The notes under the pieces are model-generated. The model saw nothing but the letters and a program-made list of their open reading frames with translations. It had not been told where the DNA came from and made no database searches. A stretch of DNA of 22,114 nt, from positions 1 to 22,114 of the forward strand of contig DIDB01000203.1 in NCBI GenBank assembly GCA_002417905.1, in the 5' to 3' direction. This document shows, piece after piece, positions 21,661-22,114 of the stretch. The DNA comes from Pseudomonadaceae bacterium UBA5811 (GTDB taxonomy: Bacteria; Pseudomonadota; Gammaproteobacteria; Pseudomonadales; Pseudomonadaceae). The position numbers were made by a program, and so were the translations under genes. Numbering within the stretch: position 1 is the stretch's first letter; each line of letters begins with the position of its first letter.

Positions 21661-22114
21661 ATGACTGACCTTGCCAGCCTTTACCAGCAGATTGACCAGC
21701 TCATCACCGAAGTACGTCAGGAAGGCAATGCCCGGGCCGCCATCTGGGACAGGCAGATCCATCGGCCTGAATTCAGGGACAGCGCCCACAATCTGGCCTG
21801 CTATCTGGCCCTGCGTCACCGCGACCTTTGTGCATTACAGCGGCCATTGATGCAGCTGGGGCTTTCTTCGCTGGGCCGGCTGGAAAGCCGGGTCCTGCCC
21901 GGGCTGCTGGCGGTCCGGGGTGCCCTGGCCGCACTGGCCGGCAGACCAGTGGAAAAACCGGTTCCCGCCCGGCAGTTTTTCGCCGGTGAAGAGCACCTGA
22001 AACAGCGCAGCCATGAGATTTTTGGTCCCTCCAGCCCGGCCCGCCCGGTTACACTGCTGGTCACCTGCCCGTCGGCAGCGGCAGATGATCCTTCTTTTAT
22101 GGTGGAGCTGGCCA
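21661..22114 (+). CDS. Pyruvate-kinase-like protein, N-terminal part (partial, runs off right edge)
   Basis: The ATG at 21661 has GGAG 10 bases upstream, and the frame is open for 151 codons to the window edge. The segment (YQQIDQLITEV, then RDSAHNLACYLALRHRDLCALQ and LGLSSLGRLESRVLPGLLAVRGAL) is the N-terminal extension of a group of long pyruvate-kinase-like proteins. Near the edge VTLLVTCPSAAADDP fits the beta strand that opens the kinase barrel (usually RIMVTLPSEAADDP). Whether the barrel keeps its catalytic residues is outside the window. It is divergent from arsR across 151 bp, with the ArsR operator about 100 bp upstream of its ATG. Confidence 0.72.
   Translation, partial: MTDLASLYQQIDQLITEVRQEGNARAAIWDRQIHRPEFRDSAHNLACYLALRHRDLCALQRPLMQLGLSSLGRLESRVLPGLLAVRGALAALAGRPVEKPVPARQFFAGEEHLKQRSHEIFGPSSPARPVTLLVTCPSAAADDPSFMVELA

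Noticed and set aside
1..22114. CRISPR arrays, tRNA genes, insertion sequences or phage genes
   Set aside because: No regular direct repeats, cloverleaf-like stretches, transposase or integrase motifs were seen on either strand.

Overview
The window is GC-rich, densely coded bacterial chromosome. RecB, LdhA, FeoABC with a true FeoC, a YjjA-type DUF2501 protein, a YqaA-type DedA protein and an RcsF-like lipoprotein point to Pseudomonadota, most likely a facultatively anaerobic Gammaproteobacterium or a beta-proteobacterium such as a Neisseriales member. This placement is inferred from gene content; there is no rRNA gene to settle it. I saw no tRNA, CRISPR array, insertion sequence or prophage.

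Layout, left to right: the N-terminal part of recB (minus, cut by the edge); ldhA (minus); an unknown 205-aa protein (plus); about 650 bp without a gene but with a Fur-box-like site; feoA-feoB-feoC (plus); a long imperfect inverted repeat; a small two-TM protein and a DUF2501 exported protein (both minus); a cytosolic M14 carboxypeptidase (plus); a solitary CbiM-like cobalt permease under a cobalamin riboswitch (minus); a PCuAC copper chaperone (plus); the CODH operon (plus); a divergent UspA-like protein; a small exported protein; an RcsF-like lipoprotein (minus); an HSL-family hydrolase (plus); mntP behind a yybP-ykoY manganese riboswitch (minus); an RcnR/DmeR-type repressor divergent from a DmeF-type CDF exporter, with a YqaA-like protein overlapping the exporter; arsB and arsR (minus); and the start of an N-terminally extended pyruvate-kinase-like gene cut by the right edge.

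The centrepiece is cooF - cooS - FAD/NAD oxidoreductase - cooC - small Cys/His-rich protein (9771-14478). All five reading frames overlap their neighbours by 1 to 10 bases, so they are almost certainly co-translated. CooS keeps every ligand of the B, C and D clusters and CooF keeps sixteen cysteines for four [4Fe-4S] clusters. No CO-linked hydrogenase and no acetyl-CoA synthase subunit lie nearby, so the expected electron path is CO to CooS to CooF to the flavoprotein to NAD(P)H. CooC is the nickel-insertion ATPase. The last gene carries a HypB-like MCxxCGC start followed by a histidine-rich stretch but no GTPase domain, and looks like a stand-alone nickel carrier. A near-symmetric site matching the known CooA half-site and spacing lies 116-131 bp before cooF.

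The flanks hold many unrelated transition-metal or metalloid systems: Fe (feoABC), Co (cbiM), Cu (PCuAC), Ni (coo), Mn (mntP), Co/Ni (RcnR-DmeF) and As (arsRB), with two riboswitches and several readable operator dyads.
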